Below the pieces are notes generated by a model. The model was not told where the DNA came from and did no database searches. It worked only from the letters and a program-made list of their open reading frames with translations. Positions 12,590 through 23,340 of a DNA stretch of 64,000 nt are shown piece after piece (the first letter of the stretch is position 1; the number at the start of each line of letters is the position of its first letter). Source of the stretch: Allodiplogaster sudhausi (lineage: Eukaryota; Nematoda; Chromadorea; Rhabditida; Diplogasteridae); assembly GCA_945643635.1 (NCBI GenBank), contig CALZFC010000033.1, forward strand, positions 3,662,001-3,726,000, read 5' to 3'. A program made the position numbers and the translations under genes.

Positions 12590-14647
12590 TCGCCTTCCAA
12601 CCTTGAGTGCTCCACACAACTCGACCGTATGCGCGTCCTCCACCACCGTAATCCTAAAGTTCTCAGTGTGGAAGAGCTTCTTCAAGAGTGCACCGTATTC
12701 ATCCTTCTTCGGGCAGCCTCAAACAATTTTCTCCTTTAAAGTAGGCTTTTGAATTAGACTATTTATTTCAAATCGAGTTTTTTTAACACCTTTAAAAATC
12801 TCTTTCTTTCTTAAATCTACCAATGATGACAAGATTCCAATGAACATAAGCTCACACTTAGCAGTACTATATCTGGGTGGAAAAAGGCGAACACAAAACA
12901 ACCTCAAAATGACATATAGCAAAAAAAAACATAGGGAAAATAACGCGGGTTGGGGTGTGTATGTTTTAAAACTTCTTCCGATCCCCTCCTATCTCCCCGT
13001 CTCTTGATCTACCGTAATCTCCTCCCTCTCCGTCACTTTCTTGCTGTTTCGCCGTCTACTTCTCTACTACCTCTTCCTCTCTGAACGTCTCCCCCATCCC
13101 CCCTCTCTCTCTCTCTCTCTGCTTACCAATGGTGGCCTCGCAGAAGTTGTCATCAGCCACCTCGTGTGCCAGATTGGCTCCCATGAGTACGTTGACATCA
13201 ATCTTGAGCATCTCCTTGATCTCCTCTGAGATCAGCTTTAGTCCGCCCGCCTTCTGCATCGACACTCCCTGGAATGGTGGTGTTTTTTGGGGACTTGTTA
13301 TTACTTCTTTTAAATATATCATAAAGGACATAGTCTAATGTAGTACATATTAACCTTGATGAGAGAGATGGCCTGGGCGGTCGGCTTGATCTTGCCATCG
13401 AGTTGTTTGCAGATGCCAGGGACGAACTGGTGAGGGACGACAAAGACGAGCAAATCCGCGTCGGTGCACGACTCCACGAGGTCGGGCACGGCGAGCTGGA
13501 ATAAAAATTCATATTGTTTTACTTTCTTTCCTTATATTACTGCATCTTTCTTTGAAAGAAATTTTAACTACTTGCTTCAATAAGAATACAAACCAATTTA
13601 ACTGTAACGATTTGAATAAAATTTTAAAAGGAGCAAACTCACAAGAATTTAGTTAATGTAATTACATAAAATTGTTAAACGGAATTTGGGGAAAGAGATG
13701 AGAAAGGAAACCGTAAAAATCATGGAAGCAACGAATTTAAAAAAAGAGGTGTCGAGGTGGAGAGAGATAGACGGGATAGAGAAGTGAGAGAGAGAGAAAG
13801 ATAAAGAGAAAGGAGAGCGATAGAGAGAGAGAGAGAGAGTAGAGAGGGAGAAAGTGAGAGAGAGTAGAGGGAGAGTGAGTGAGTGAGAGAGAGAGAAAGT
13901 GAGAGAGTAAAGAGAAATCGAGAGAGGAACAAGGGAAAGAAACTGACCACATTGGTCGGCAACTTCTTGCCTGGAAGATACTTGACGTTCTCGTGCTCTG
14001 TGTTGATAATCTCGCTCAGCTGAAAAAAAAAGTTTCAACCTTTTCAATATATTCATTCATCACTTTTCAACAGCCAGTGTTAAAGCAGATGAACCATCTA
14101 TACATTTCATTTCTCCAATTATGAATCACACAGTAAACGATTCCTAGAAAGAAACGAGAATTCCTTTCCCTTAACCTACATATTTCCATATGCATTTATT
14201 GCATCCACATTCCACATAGAGGCCTTTGCCCAATTTCTTCTCCATCACTACTTGAACCAATCCTTGACAAGACTACAGACTACTCTGGTCGGGCACGCTC
14301 CCTCTGCCTTCTTCTAGATCAATTGGCGCCCCTCTCTCAGCCATGAGAAGGGAAGTCTGCTTAGCAGTAAAATGGCACTGAGAGAACAAGAGAACAACTC
14401 AGCAAATCTATCGACGCTTCCGATAAAAAGCACATGAACTTCACGGCGAAAATGGAGTTTTGCAAGCGATATATAAAAGTTGTTCATAAGGAACACAAGG
14501 TCGGGGCAGCCCTCAAACCTGCTCACAAACGGCCAGAACAATTACTGGTCATTGATACGGACTTGTTGCTACTTGTGACTTTGACGCTGAAATGGAACAG
14601 CTTTTACACAACGCTCTCATTTTCCGTCGGATCGACTGCAGTTTGCG

Positions 14648-14682
<35 letters not shown>

Positions 14683-15577
14683 ATCGTTCCACTCGCTCCC
14701 TCACATCTGTCACGCCAAAGCTCTCCTGGATTCCCTTCTCCGCATTTCGATGGGTTCATTCAGGAAGAGAAATCAGGCTGACATCGTCCTTCCTTCACTT
14801 CTCCTACATTCCACTAGACTCAATGTGATCTTTTTAATGGTACATAATGAGTATACCGTTACGGTTGAAGACGGGGAGGGGGGAGAGTAGGGAAAAGTTG
14901 CAAATGAGGTTGCGGAAATCAAAAAGTGGCGTAACCTTCTTGCCATCGACCATCTCCTCGAATACCCACATGCGGATGGTGTTGTCAAAGTCGCCTGGAT
15001 GAGCAGTCGCTGTCTGCCCGACGATGCGAGCAATGGCAGAACCCCTTCAAAATAAATCAATTCTCGATATCACTTTCAGATTCTTGTTGATATATTTTAC
15101 CATTTTAATTTTTTTATAACGATACATAGTAATATTAGTAGTTTTTTTTATTTCATGGCTGTTTATAAATAAAACTGAACTCTTTTGGTCAAATGATGAT
15201 TGATCCCCACAGAAAACTGTCGGGTTCAACTCCACAGAGACCACTTCTCACTCCGTTCTCAAATGTCTCAGATTCTCAATTCGTGGGATCCTCACGTGAT
15301 TGCGAATATGTTGTAACCTTTTTGCACCTACTTGCATTCAGTCTAGCTTAGCATTAGGCAAACATAAGGACGAGAGGAAAAAGTAGAAGTGGGAAGGATG
15401 ACGGAGGGGGGAAGAGGTTGTGGGAGTAAGATAAAGAGAACGATGGAGGTAAGGAGTGAGAGAGAGGTAAGGGAAGAGAGAGGATAGGGAGGGAGGAGAG
15501 AGGGAGCGAGAGAGGGAGAGAAAAGAGAGAACGCACCAGTTGCCGCTGCCAACGATGGTCACTTTCATCGGCGCCAT
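11140..15577 (-). CDS. gpdh: Glycerol-3-phosphate dehydrogenase [NAD(+)], cytosolic, complete
   Basis: The enzyme reduces dihydroxyacetone phosphate to sn-glycerol-3-phosphate with NADH in the cytosol, linking glycolysis to glycerolipid synthesis and the glycerophosphate shuttle. Ten exons in coding order: 15577-15537, 15044-14936, 14019-13948, 13495-13355, 13268-13127, 12717-12602, 12357-12259, 12025-11894, 11496-11390, 11242-11140. All are in phase, giving about 350 residues, the usual family length. The start ATG gives [15 protein letters not shown], the GxGxxG-type NAD-binding loop, with intron 1 splitting the Trp codon. Later landmarks are [14 protein letters not shown], the catalytic-domain stretch [36 protein letters not shown] with the substrate-binding segment, and a C-terminus ending near CLRNHPEH. 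Several introns are CT- or GA-rich. No lesion was seen. Confidence 0.95.
13740..13935 (+). repeat. (GA)n tract in GPDH intron
   Basis: A GAGAG-rich tract directly downstream (transcript sense) of the donor at 13947. The GPDH transcript reads it as a long CU-rich run. Confidence 0.7.
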
Positions 15578-16895
15578 GCTTGATGAGAAGATCCGCCGGA
15601 GAAAGATAGAAGCCACGCTGGAAACAGATTCAATTGCGACAATGAAACCAGGCAAATACAAATAATACTATTTGGCGATGAACTAAATTCATGGAATACC
15701 AATGAAATTCCAGTAATAGAGAGATGAAACAAAATATATATAAAAAATGACTTGTATCCAAAGAGTCAACCAACTATTCTACTTATCAGCATAATGAAAA
15801 TAAACGTCACCGGGCCGGCATGGTCAGGAGAATGGAAATGGGGCGGGGATTTCGCTGCGAAAAGACAGAGAATGAATGATAAGGAGAGCGAGAGGTCAAA
15901 AGGGCGTGGAGAGTGCATGCGCGGGTGTTTTGAGATGATTGGGAGGAGGGGGTGGTATCGAAAGGAGCACGAAAAGGACGAGAGAGAGTAGAGGGTAGAG
16001 AGTATGTAGAGAGTGATAGAGAGTGATAGAGAGTGAGAGAGAGTGGAGAGACAGGGAGAGAGGGAGACAGTGAGAGAGAACGAGGGAGAGGGAGAGAGAG
16101 CTAGAGCAGAAAGTAATGAAAAAAAAGATTAAATGGCATTGCCCGCACTGATTGTGAGAACAGTAAACATAGAGAGCAACTACAAAACGCAAAGGACAAA
16201 TTACATCGAAAGATCGAGAAGTAAGAGAATTAGGAGGTACTTACTTTGATGAGTTAAGCTTCTCTTGTGGCGGGATATGCAATTATAAAAAACAATATTC
16301 GGACATCTGGCATATCTGCTTTACCTTCCGGAAGAAGGCAAAAGAGGAATTAAGAAAGCAACCGACACGAACAGCGGCAGCATGGCGATTACACTGGAAA
16401 GTTGGAAGGAGACGGCTCGGTAAACAACACACACAACTTTTCCAGTGTGCCTACCATTTATCGCAAAAATTACGAGGAATTTTCTTTAAATTACTTGACA
16501 CCAAAATCCGTAAAAACCACCACATTTACATTTTGAATTCTGCGAGCCCGGCTTTCATGTTTCATTGTTCCTTTCTCTCTCTCTCCCGTGTTTCGCGGTG
16601 CTGTGATTGATTCCGAGTGTTTTGTTGTGCATACGTATGCTTGTTGCCGGAGCTTCGCCACGTCAGCGTTATCTATTCGCTCCTACTTTGTTCACTGTTT
16701 CCGCCATTCTGAATGATTGGTAGCAGCTATCCGCAGTGTTCTTTCTCGGGCTACTCTAGTATGGAGCTATTGCATTAAAGCTGTATCGTACGGCGGCTAA
16801 ATGCGTATATTTATTTGTTTATGTGTAACGCTTTTTATACCACCTCTCTTTTCTGCTCCTGTTCAACCCGTTCTCATTTTCGACAGGACTCAGAA
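15578..16895. promoter_or_regulatory. Divergent intergenic region between GPDH and malectin
   Basis: About 1.3 kb separates the two start codons, which point away from each other, so both promoters must lie here or share it. A GA-rich stretch at about 15970-16110 sits on the GPDH side. I saw no clear TATA box or initiator I would defend. Confidence 0.35.
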
Positions 16896-19257
16896 ATGGC
16901 GTCCGATTGCGCTCTCGCGCTTCTGCTCCTCTTCGCACTTCTCCTCGTCGATGTTCTCGATGGCAAGAGGCTTCCAGACATCATCTACGCTGTTAATTGT
17001 GGTCGGTTTTTGGCTGTCATCAGTTAAATTTAGCCTTTTATTCGGAGATAGATGTTTCCTCAATGGTAATTTATATGTTTCTCTTTATATGATTATTCCT
17101 ATCTAAGGAGGAGAGAAGGTCGTGGACTCTGTGGGAGTGACGTACGCGGCGGACACACTGACCGAGGGAATCGCTTCTAGCTTCGGGCTCAAACACGGCT
17201 TCCGCGACCAAATGCCCGAGGATCGCGAGTTATTCCAGGTTCAGTCGTATTCTTCCTTTTAACATGTACTAATCCTGTTTCCTACAGGCTGTTGTCTATA
17301 ATATTGTTTTCCATTATCTTAAACGGAAGAGCGCCGTGATATAATAATTCTGAAGATCCGATAAATGCTACCTACTATCTGTGTGTTCCTACCATTACAG
17401 AAAATCAACCACTTTATATGATACAGTCATCTTCATGGACGAACTAGTTGATGCTTCCATCTTATTTGAATCAGGGCCTCATAAATCTCTCTATCCCCAC
17501 CTTGCGAGAAATTTTGTTGGAGTGAATGGAAACTCTGCCCTGCGAGAATGGAATTCCGTTGAAAAGAACTTTCTGCAGACCGAGCGGTACGGAATCGAGT
17601 CATTCTCGTACACCTTTCGCCTGAGCCCCGCAACGGACGGCGAATATATCATCTCACTTAAATTTGCCGAAGTCTACTTCCAGTCACCCAAGCAGAAGGT
17701 TTGATTTCTGATTGCGGAAATTCACATACTGTTGCCAATTTGAGGTACATTTTTTAAATTATACTATTAATTCACATTTGCTGTCTAAAACACTCGGCTT
17801 CCAGGTCTTCAACGTCCTTCTGAATGGCCATCCCGTCATCAGCGAATTGGACATCTTCCGAGAGGCCGGAGGAATTGGTCGTGGAGTTGAGAAGTTTGTT
17901 ATATTTTCTCACATATTTGTGTATAAACTATTATTTACCATATAGTTTGCGTTCCTTGTGTATAAAGCGACCTCTTTTGTGGTTTAATAATATTATTATT
18001 GCAGAATTGTAATCTTCCGAATCACTGGTGGAAATCTCATCTTTGGCGACATTGTTCTCGAATTTAACGGAGAACTTAAGATCACTTTTGAGAAGGTTAG
18101 CCGAGAAGCAGGGAAGTGGGGAGAGTAAAACTGAATTAGTACTTCAAAATGGGGGTGGATTATGCCTCTCTATAGGCCAAAATTAAGTGGATACTTAAAA
18201 TAGACGGTACCCTTTAACCCTGCTGACATGAGAACTTAGCAGTAACATTTATTACCAGAATCATATTCTAGATAATAATATTAGTTTAAAAATAATGACA
18301 TTGCAAGCATGTGAGCGGAATGTGAGATTTAGTTGGAATATCTATAAGTAAATACAAGAATTTGCAAAGGATGACCGTGTTCGTACGGAAAAGATTTCTA
18401 CGAATCTCACCAGATAAATCCGCTATTGTTGTACCTGATGGTGTTAATATTAAAACAAATTGTAATGTCAGGGCACCCTGGACAATCCAAAGTGCAACGC
18501 CTTCGTCGTCTTCCGCGGCAAGCCCAGCGACATGCCGGAGCCGGACAGGGCGGAGCTGCTCAGGCAGCTGCAGGTTTACAAGGAGTTATTTGCTCTGCTA
18601 TTAGTGGATGCTAATTAATCAGTCCTTTCAAATCGCAGTTTTTGATGTGGTCTGTCTTTTTTTCTTGTGCAATAATATTGAATCAATTGTTAGTGTCGGA
18701 AAGGACTTTGCTATCCTTTAAAAAAATTTATGATATGAAGACATGAATAACATAACATGCAGCGAGAAGCTTTTTTAGCATAAATGTTTTTGAAGTAGAG
18801 AAAATGATGTTTATTTGCAGGCCGAGATGGAAGCGGCTCAGCAGGCAATGCAGCAAGAGCCAGATGTGATGGAGGGAGGAAGGCAGCTGGAGGAGGAAGA
18901 GGACGACGAGGAGAGCGAAGCAACCCGCCACCACGTGGCCAGTGGGCCTCCCGCACGCAATCCCTACGACGACCAGGTATGGTCGCACCGAAATTCAGGA
19001 TTATATTTGCTTAAAACGTTTTTCCAGAACATATATAGTCAATGTTCGAAATGATATTTGGAGTGTTGTTTTTAGAATATAATTATCATCACGGTACATG
19101 TGCAAAATGGATAAGCTTTTCATGAGGACATCTGGCTTTTACTTTTATTCTTTACTGACATAAATATTTGAAGGACCCCTACGAGTCGCTCTACCCCTTC
19201 GCGATTGGACTAGCTGCCCTTGTGCCAGTGATTGTCTTCATTCTTAGAATGGCCTAA
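16896..19257 (+). CDS. mlec: Malectin (ER carbohydrate-binding protein), complete
   Basis: Malectin is a type I ER membrane lectin that binds diglucosylated N-glycans and acts with the oligosaccharyltransferase in glycoprotein quality control. Eight exons join in phase: 16896-17001, 17108-17238, 17579-17698, 17805-17893, 18005-18095, 18472-18573, 18821-18976, 19174-19257. The start follows GAAATGG and gives a Leu/Ala-rich signal peptide (ALALLLLFALLLVDVL). The family motifs follow: IIYAVNCGGE, TERYG..SFSY, EYIISLKFAEVYF, VFNVLLNGHPV, LDIFREAGG and GDIVLEF. After the lectin domain come a Gln/Glu-rich acidic linker (EEEEDDEESE), the short PPARNPY segment and a single C-terminal membrane helix (FAIGLAALVPVIVFIL). 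Length and order match animal malectins. No defect was seen. Confidence 0.95.
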
Positions 19258-19555
19258 GTTCTCTCTTTTCCTCTCTCTCTCTCTCCCTCTCTCTCTCTCT
19301 GTCTCTCTCTCCTCTCTCTTCTTGTTCCGAGTAATGCGAAGAAGCATTTAAAAGAAGTCAATTATAGTACTGGTACAAGTTTCATCGTGTTTTTTTCCGT
19401 TTAGCGCTTTCTGTTCTCTGCCCTGTCGTTTCATAAGAATCTTGCATAATGCAACTTAATGAACATCTTCACTTGCTGTCTTGCTGCTGGATAACAACTT
19501 CCATTGATCTCATGCTAATTCCCTCCGACCCTCCAAGGCTTTAAGAGTATAAGCA

Positions 19556-19740
19556 TAATGCATTCATTTCTATCAAATAGCTTTATTGTTATATTTTATG
19601 CAATGTTCGCTCGTGATAAAGAGCATAAATAAATATATGATTGTCTTCAAATACAAAAAAAAATATTCTGTAAAGAAATGCTCAAGTGAAATTTGAAGCA
19701 TTGGACAACTGAAGGATTTCGAGAAACAATGACTGCTGGT
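19556..19740 (+). repeat. Segment duplicated at 21732-21900
   Basis: AAATAGCTTTATTGT, GCTCGT.A.AAAGAGCA.AAATAAATAT and downstream blocks are shared with 21732-21900 at clearly reduced identity. The malectin 3' end lies in it. Confidence 0.6.
19628..19633 (+). promoter_or_regulatory. Candidate poly(A) signal of malectin
   Basis: AATAAA about 370 bp after the malectin stop codon. It lies inside a repeated segment that recurs at about 21800, so its use is uncertain. Confidence 0.35.
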
Positions 19741-19904
19741 TCCACAAGGAGGGTTAAATTAGGATGCGTTAGAATAGATCCGAAAGTGAGCAATTAGTAT
19801 TGCATTTTAAAAGAAACACTAATTGCGTTGCTATCTAATTCCGTCCACTTGCAAGAGCTATTCCTATTTGATAACCAGTACAACATTCCAATCGAAATGA
19901 AAGG

Positions 19905-20170
19905 TCGATGCACTGATATATGAGTGAAGTGAGAGTGAAAACAACCGGTGCATGAAATGGGCAATAAACTCTTATAAAACAAAAATAAACTCCAGATGAG
20001 GCTTCAGAGGATTTTTTTTATTAGAGCTTGCAAATGGCAACTCATTTCTGAGCATGAGCATTGCCATTTGCAAGCTCTAATAAAAAAATCCTCTGAAGAC
20101 TCATCTGGAGTTTATTTTTTTTTAATTAGAGTTTATTGCCCATTTTAAATAAATGGTCACTTTGTGGATA
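19905..20170. mobile_element. Foldback (hairpin) copy of a dispersed MITE-like family
   Basis: Two nearly identical arms (about 19960-20035 and 20060-20145) are inverted around a centre near 20047. Each contains CTCCAGATGAG, CTTCAGAGGATT and ATTAGAGCTTGCAAATGGCA. Outer parts (CACTGATATATGAGTGAAG; GGTCACTTTGTGGATATAA) match single-arm copies at 25500-25700 and 25940-26100. No coding capacity. Confidence 0.7.
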
Positions 20171-20189
20171 TAACGATAGTGAGGGAAAC

Positions 20190-20244
20190 CGAGAGAGAGA
20201 GAGAGAGAGAGAGAGAGGAGTAGATGAGATAGAGATGGAGAGAG

Positions 20245-20278
<34 letters not shown>

Positions 20279-20536
20279 TTCGCGATGGCGAGAGAAAGCG
20301 ATGGAGAGAGGTGGGATAGTTTAAAGGGAGAGAGGAAGGGAAAATGTGAAAAAGGAGATAAGCGGAACTTCCCTGACTTCTGCTCTCACTCTCTCTCTCT
20401 CTGTCTCTTTCTTTCTCTCGCTCTCCATCTCCCATTAACCACCAGGCATGTTTGCTCTGTCAAGCAAAAAAAACTGCTGTTTCGAATAGCCAACACTCGT
20501 AAGTGTCGGAAAAGAATGACTTCGTCCCTTGGAGAG

Positions 20537-20580
<44 letters not shown>

Positions 20581-20659
20581 GTATAGGAAAGAGGAAGATT
20601 AAGTTCGTATTCGACTACAGTACTTGCAAGCAATGCGGCAGTATATCTACGCAAGGGAA

Positions 20660-20705
<46 letters not shown>

Positions 20706-20760
20706 GAGTAGGCGAGATAGAGATGGAGCGAGAACGCGAGAGAGAGAGATAGAGAGAGAA

Positions 20761-20810
<50 letters not shown>

Positions 20811-20825
20811 GGAGAGAGATAGGTA
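20190..20825 (+). repeat. (GA)n microsatellite cluster
   Basis: Successive GA runs at about 20195-20275, 20535-20580 and 20665-20820 with short unique spacers. No gene is supported here. Confidence 0.8.
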
Positions 20826-21048
20826 TAGGAAAGGGGAAGTTATGGATGATCCTACGGTCACTTCGTTTCCTCCGTCGCCATCCATAACCTCTGCTTGTAA
20901 GCTCGCTCTCTCAGAGGCTCACCCAACAACCAACCTAGAACCTTAGTTTACTGGCAAATTAGTGACTTAACCTTTTGTACATCTTGTTAGGCAGAGAAGT
21001 TGAGATTGCGACGAAGGCGATCAGGCAAGGAGAGTGAGGAAGACGGAA

Positions 21049-21090
<42 letters not shown>

Positions 21091-21389
21091 AAGAATTGAT
21101 TGTCAGGGAGAAAACGGTTATCGAAAAGATGCTGACAAATTTAAAGTTTTTTATGCGTTTTGTACAGTAAGAGATAGAACTTGTCAGAGAAATAAGACGG
21201 TTTTTACCGGGATAACTTCGCTCATTTTTTTGCATTATTTAAGCTGTCCTATATATCCCATTTATTTTGTACATTATGTTTCTAATTTATATATGATGCA
21301 AAAAAATAAATGAGATATATCTGATAGCGCATGGTGCTCTGTTGAAAATACTTGTTTTTATTTGAGAATATTCCAACAAAATGTGACAT

Positions 21390-21480
21390 TCCATTCGCGC
21401 ACCGATCTTATATTAGTGCTGATCTTATATTACTCCGACTTCAATCTTATATTAGTGCTGCGGCCCCGGATTTCGATTTC
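21390..21480 (+). repeat. Partial copy of the dispersed family, with internal tandem ATCTTATATTAGTGCT units
   Basis: CGCGCACCGATCTTATATTAGTGCT and its near repeats resemble the 3' part of the copies at 25640-25680 and 26040-26090. The 16-bp unit occurs about three times. Confidence 0.5.
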
Positions 21481-21731
21481 ATGGCTTTTTCCGGTACTTT
21501 CATTAACAGAAATTACACGTTTGTCAAATTATTATTTTAGTTAGAATTAGCCTGAACCAGAATTTATTTTAGTCAAATAGCAAATGTGAATATTTTTACT
21601 CTACTTTCTTATAATTAGCTAGACAACTCTTTTTGCCCAAAGGTCTCCCGAAACTGTTTTCTCTTCTCCTAAAGGATTGCCTCAGCACACAATATCCACA
21701 TCCGAGTGCCAATCTCGAGCCACCAAAAAAA

Positions 21732-21900
21732 CCATTCATTTCTGACAAATAGCTTTATTGTATCCTTTTATGCGTTGTTTGCTCGTAACAAAGAGCACAA
21801 ATAAATATGTGGCAGGTTCAAAATATTTTGTACTAAAATGCTGATTTTAGTTGGGAAGATGGAAATGAATAACCAAATGATTTCGATAACCAACGACAGG
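21732..21900 (+). repeat. Second copy of the 19556-19740 segment
   Basis: Shares the AAATAGCTTTATTGT and AAAGAGCACAAATAAATATG blocks with the malectin 3' region. It is preceded by GCCTCAGCACACAAT..CATCCGAGTGCCA, which recurs at about 26200-26240. Confidence 0.6.
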
Positions 21901-22428
21901 ATACCCAAAGAGTGTTAAATAGATAAGGGGATGTATGGATAAGGGAAGAAAGGAACTGGTCTTCACCGGGGAAGAGCAGCCAAAAGACAAGGGCGAGATA
22001 TTCTCTTTTCGAATGAGATGGAAAAGAGGCAGACAGAGGCATAACAATGTACAGCAAGCAAACCGAGATGTATACATGCAAAGTAGAAGAGTAGAGTGTC
22101 ATGAAGAACTTCCGTGTTTCGATGCTTCCAGAAGATAACTAGATATGCTTCACTTTAAATGTACAAAAATAGAGAAACATCTGTAGAGAAGACACCGGAC
22201 AGTTCTGGAGTGAAAGACGGAGTGAATTGTACATGGAGAGACGGCGAATTGTACATAAGCAGAGAATGTACAGACAGAGTGAGAGAGCATACTAGAAGGA
22301 GAGACCGAGCAGGTAGCCAGAGACATCCCAAGGAAGACCGAGGGCAGACACTGCCGCAGGCGAAAACGGCCTCATTGTGCGGCGGATGAATAGCCGAGTG
22401 AGTTGTTGCAGGGAGGGAGGGTTGCTGG

Positions 22429-22429
<1 letters not shown>

Positions 22430-22473
<44 letters not shown>

Positions 22474-22585
22474 GGAGAGCGCGAGAGAAAGAGAGAGGAC
22501 GAAAGAGAGAGGGGAGAAAGAGAGAAAGAGAGAGAGAGAGAGAGAGAGGAAGAGAGAGAGAGAGGAAGAGAGAGAGAGAGAGAAA
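22430..22585 (+). repeat. (GA)n microsatellite
   Basis: GA-rich run downstream of the ankyrin gene's stop codon (transcript sense CU). Confidence 0.8.
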
Positions 22586-22751
22586 CTTAGAGAATAATCA
22601 GTGTTTTGAACCAGCACTTCGATAAAGTCCCGATAATTTCTCGTAGAATTGGAGTCTAATGATTAGAAACAAAACATGTGCTTTTATTTTAAGTACTAAA
22701 GAAAGAGCGAGAAACGCGAGAGCGTGAGTGTCTGAGAGGTGATTGTAAATG

Positions 22752-23296
22752 TCAATTCAAAACAGAAAGAGACCTGGCCGTCTTAATAATGTCGTCTTTG
22801 ATTTCGTTCGGAATGGCAAGCCGGTCCACAGTCCGCAGATCGCACTCTTCTCCCAGTGAAAGAAGCATCGCGACCACCTTAACATTTGGTAAGGATTCTT
22901 TTTTTTGTTAAATAATTTTTATTCTTTTTCATTTGTAACGAATGTTATGATACTTGTTTTTTTTATCTTTTAAATCTATTTAAGTCTATAAATCATGGAG
23001 ACAAACAGAAAAAGAAGATGCCATTACCTCCGGCTGCTTCTTTGCGAGCGCGATCCGCATTATGTTGCGGAGCTGGCCACGAGTGTCCGCCAGGGGACTA
23101 CGCAAGATGACGCGGCCACCGTAGGAGAGAAGGAGAGACAGAACGCGGGGGTCGGTCTGGAGAGAGGGAGAGAGAGAGAAAGAGAGAGAGAGACAGAGAG
23201 AGAGAGACAGAGAGAAAGACAGAGAGAGAGAGAAAGCTAAGAGGGAGAGAGAGGGTGAGAGAGGGACAGAGAGATAGAGAGGGAAAGGGATAAAGA

Positions 23297-23340
<44 letters not shown>

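Noticed and set aside
17433..17633. Minus-strand frame overlapping malectin
   Set aside because: Antisense shadow of malectin exon 17579-17698 and its intron; the sense exon matches a known family.
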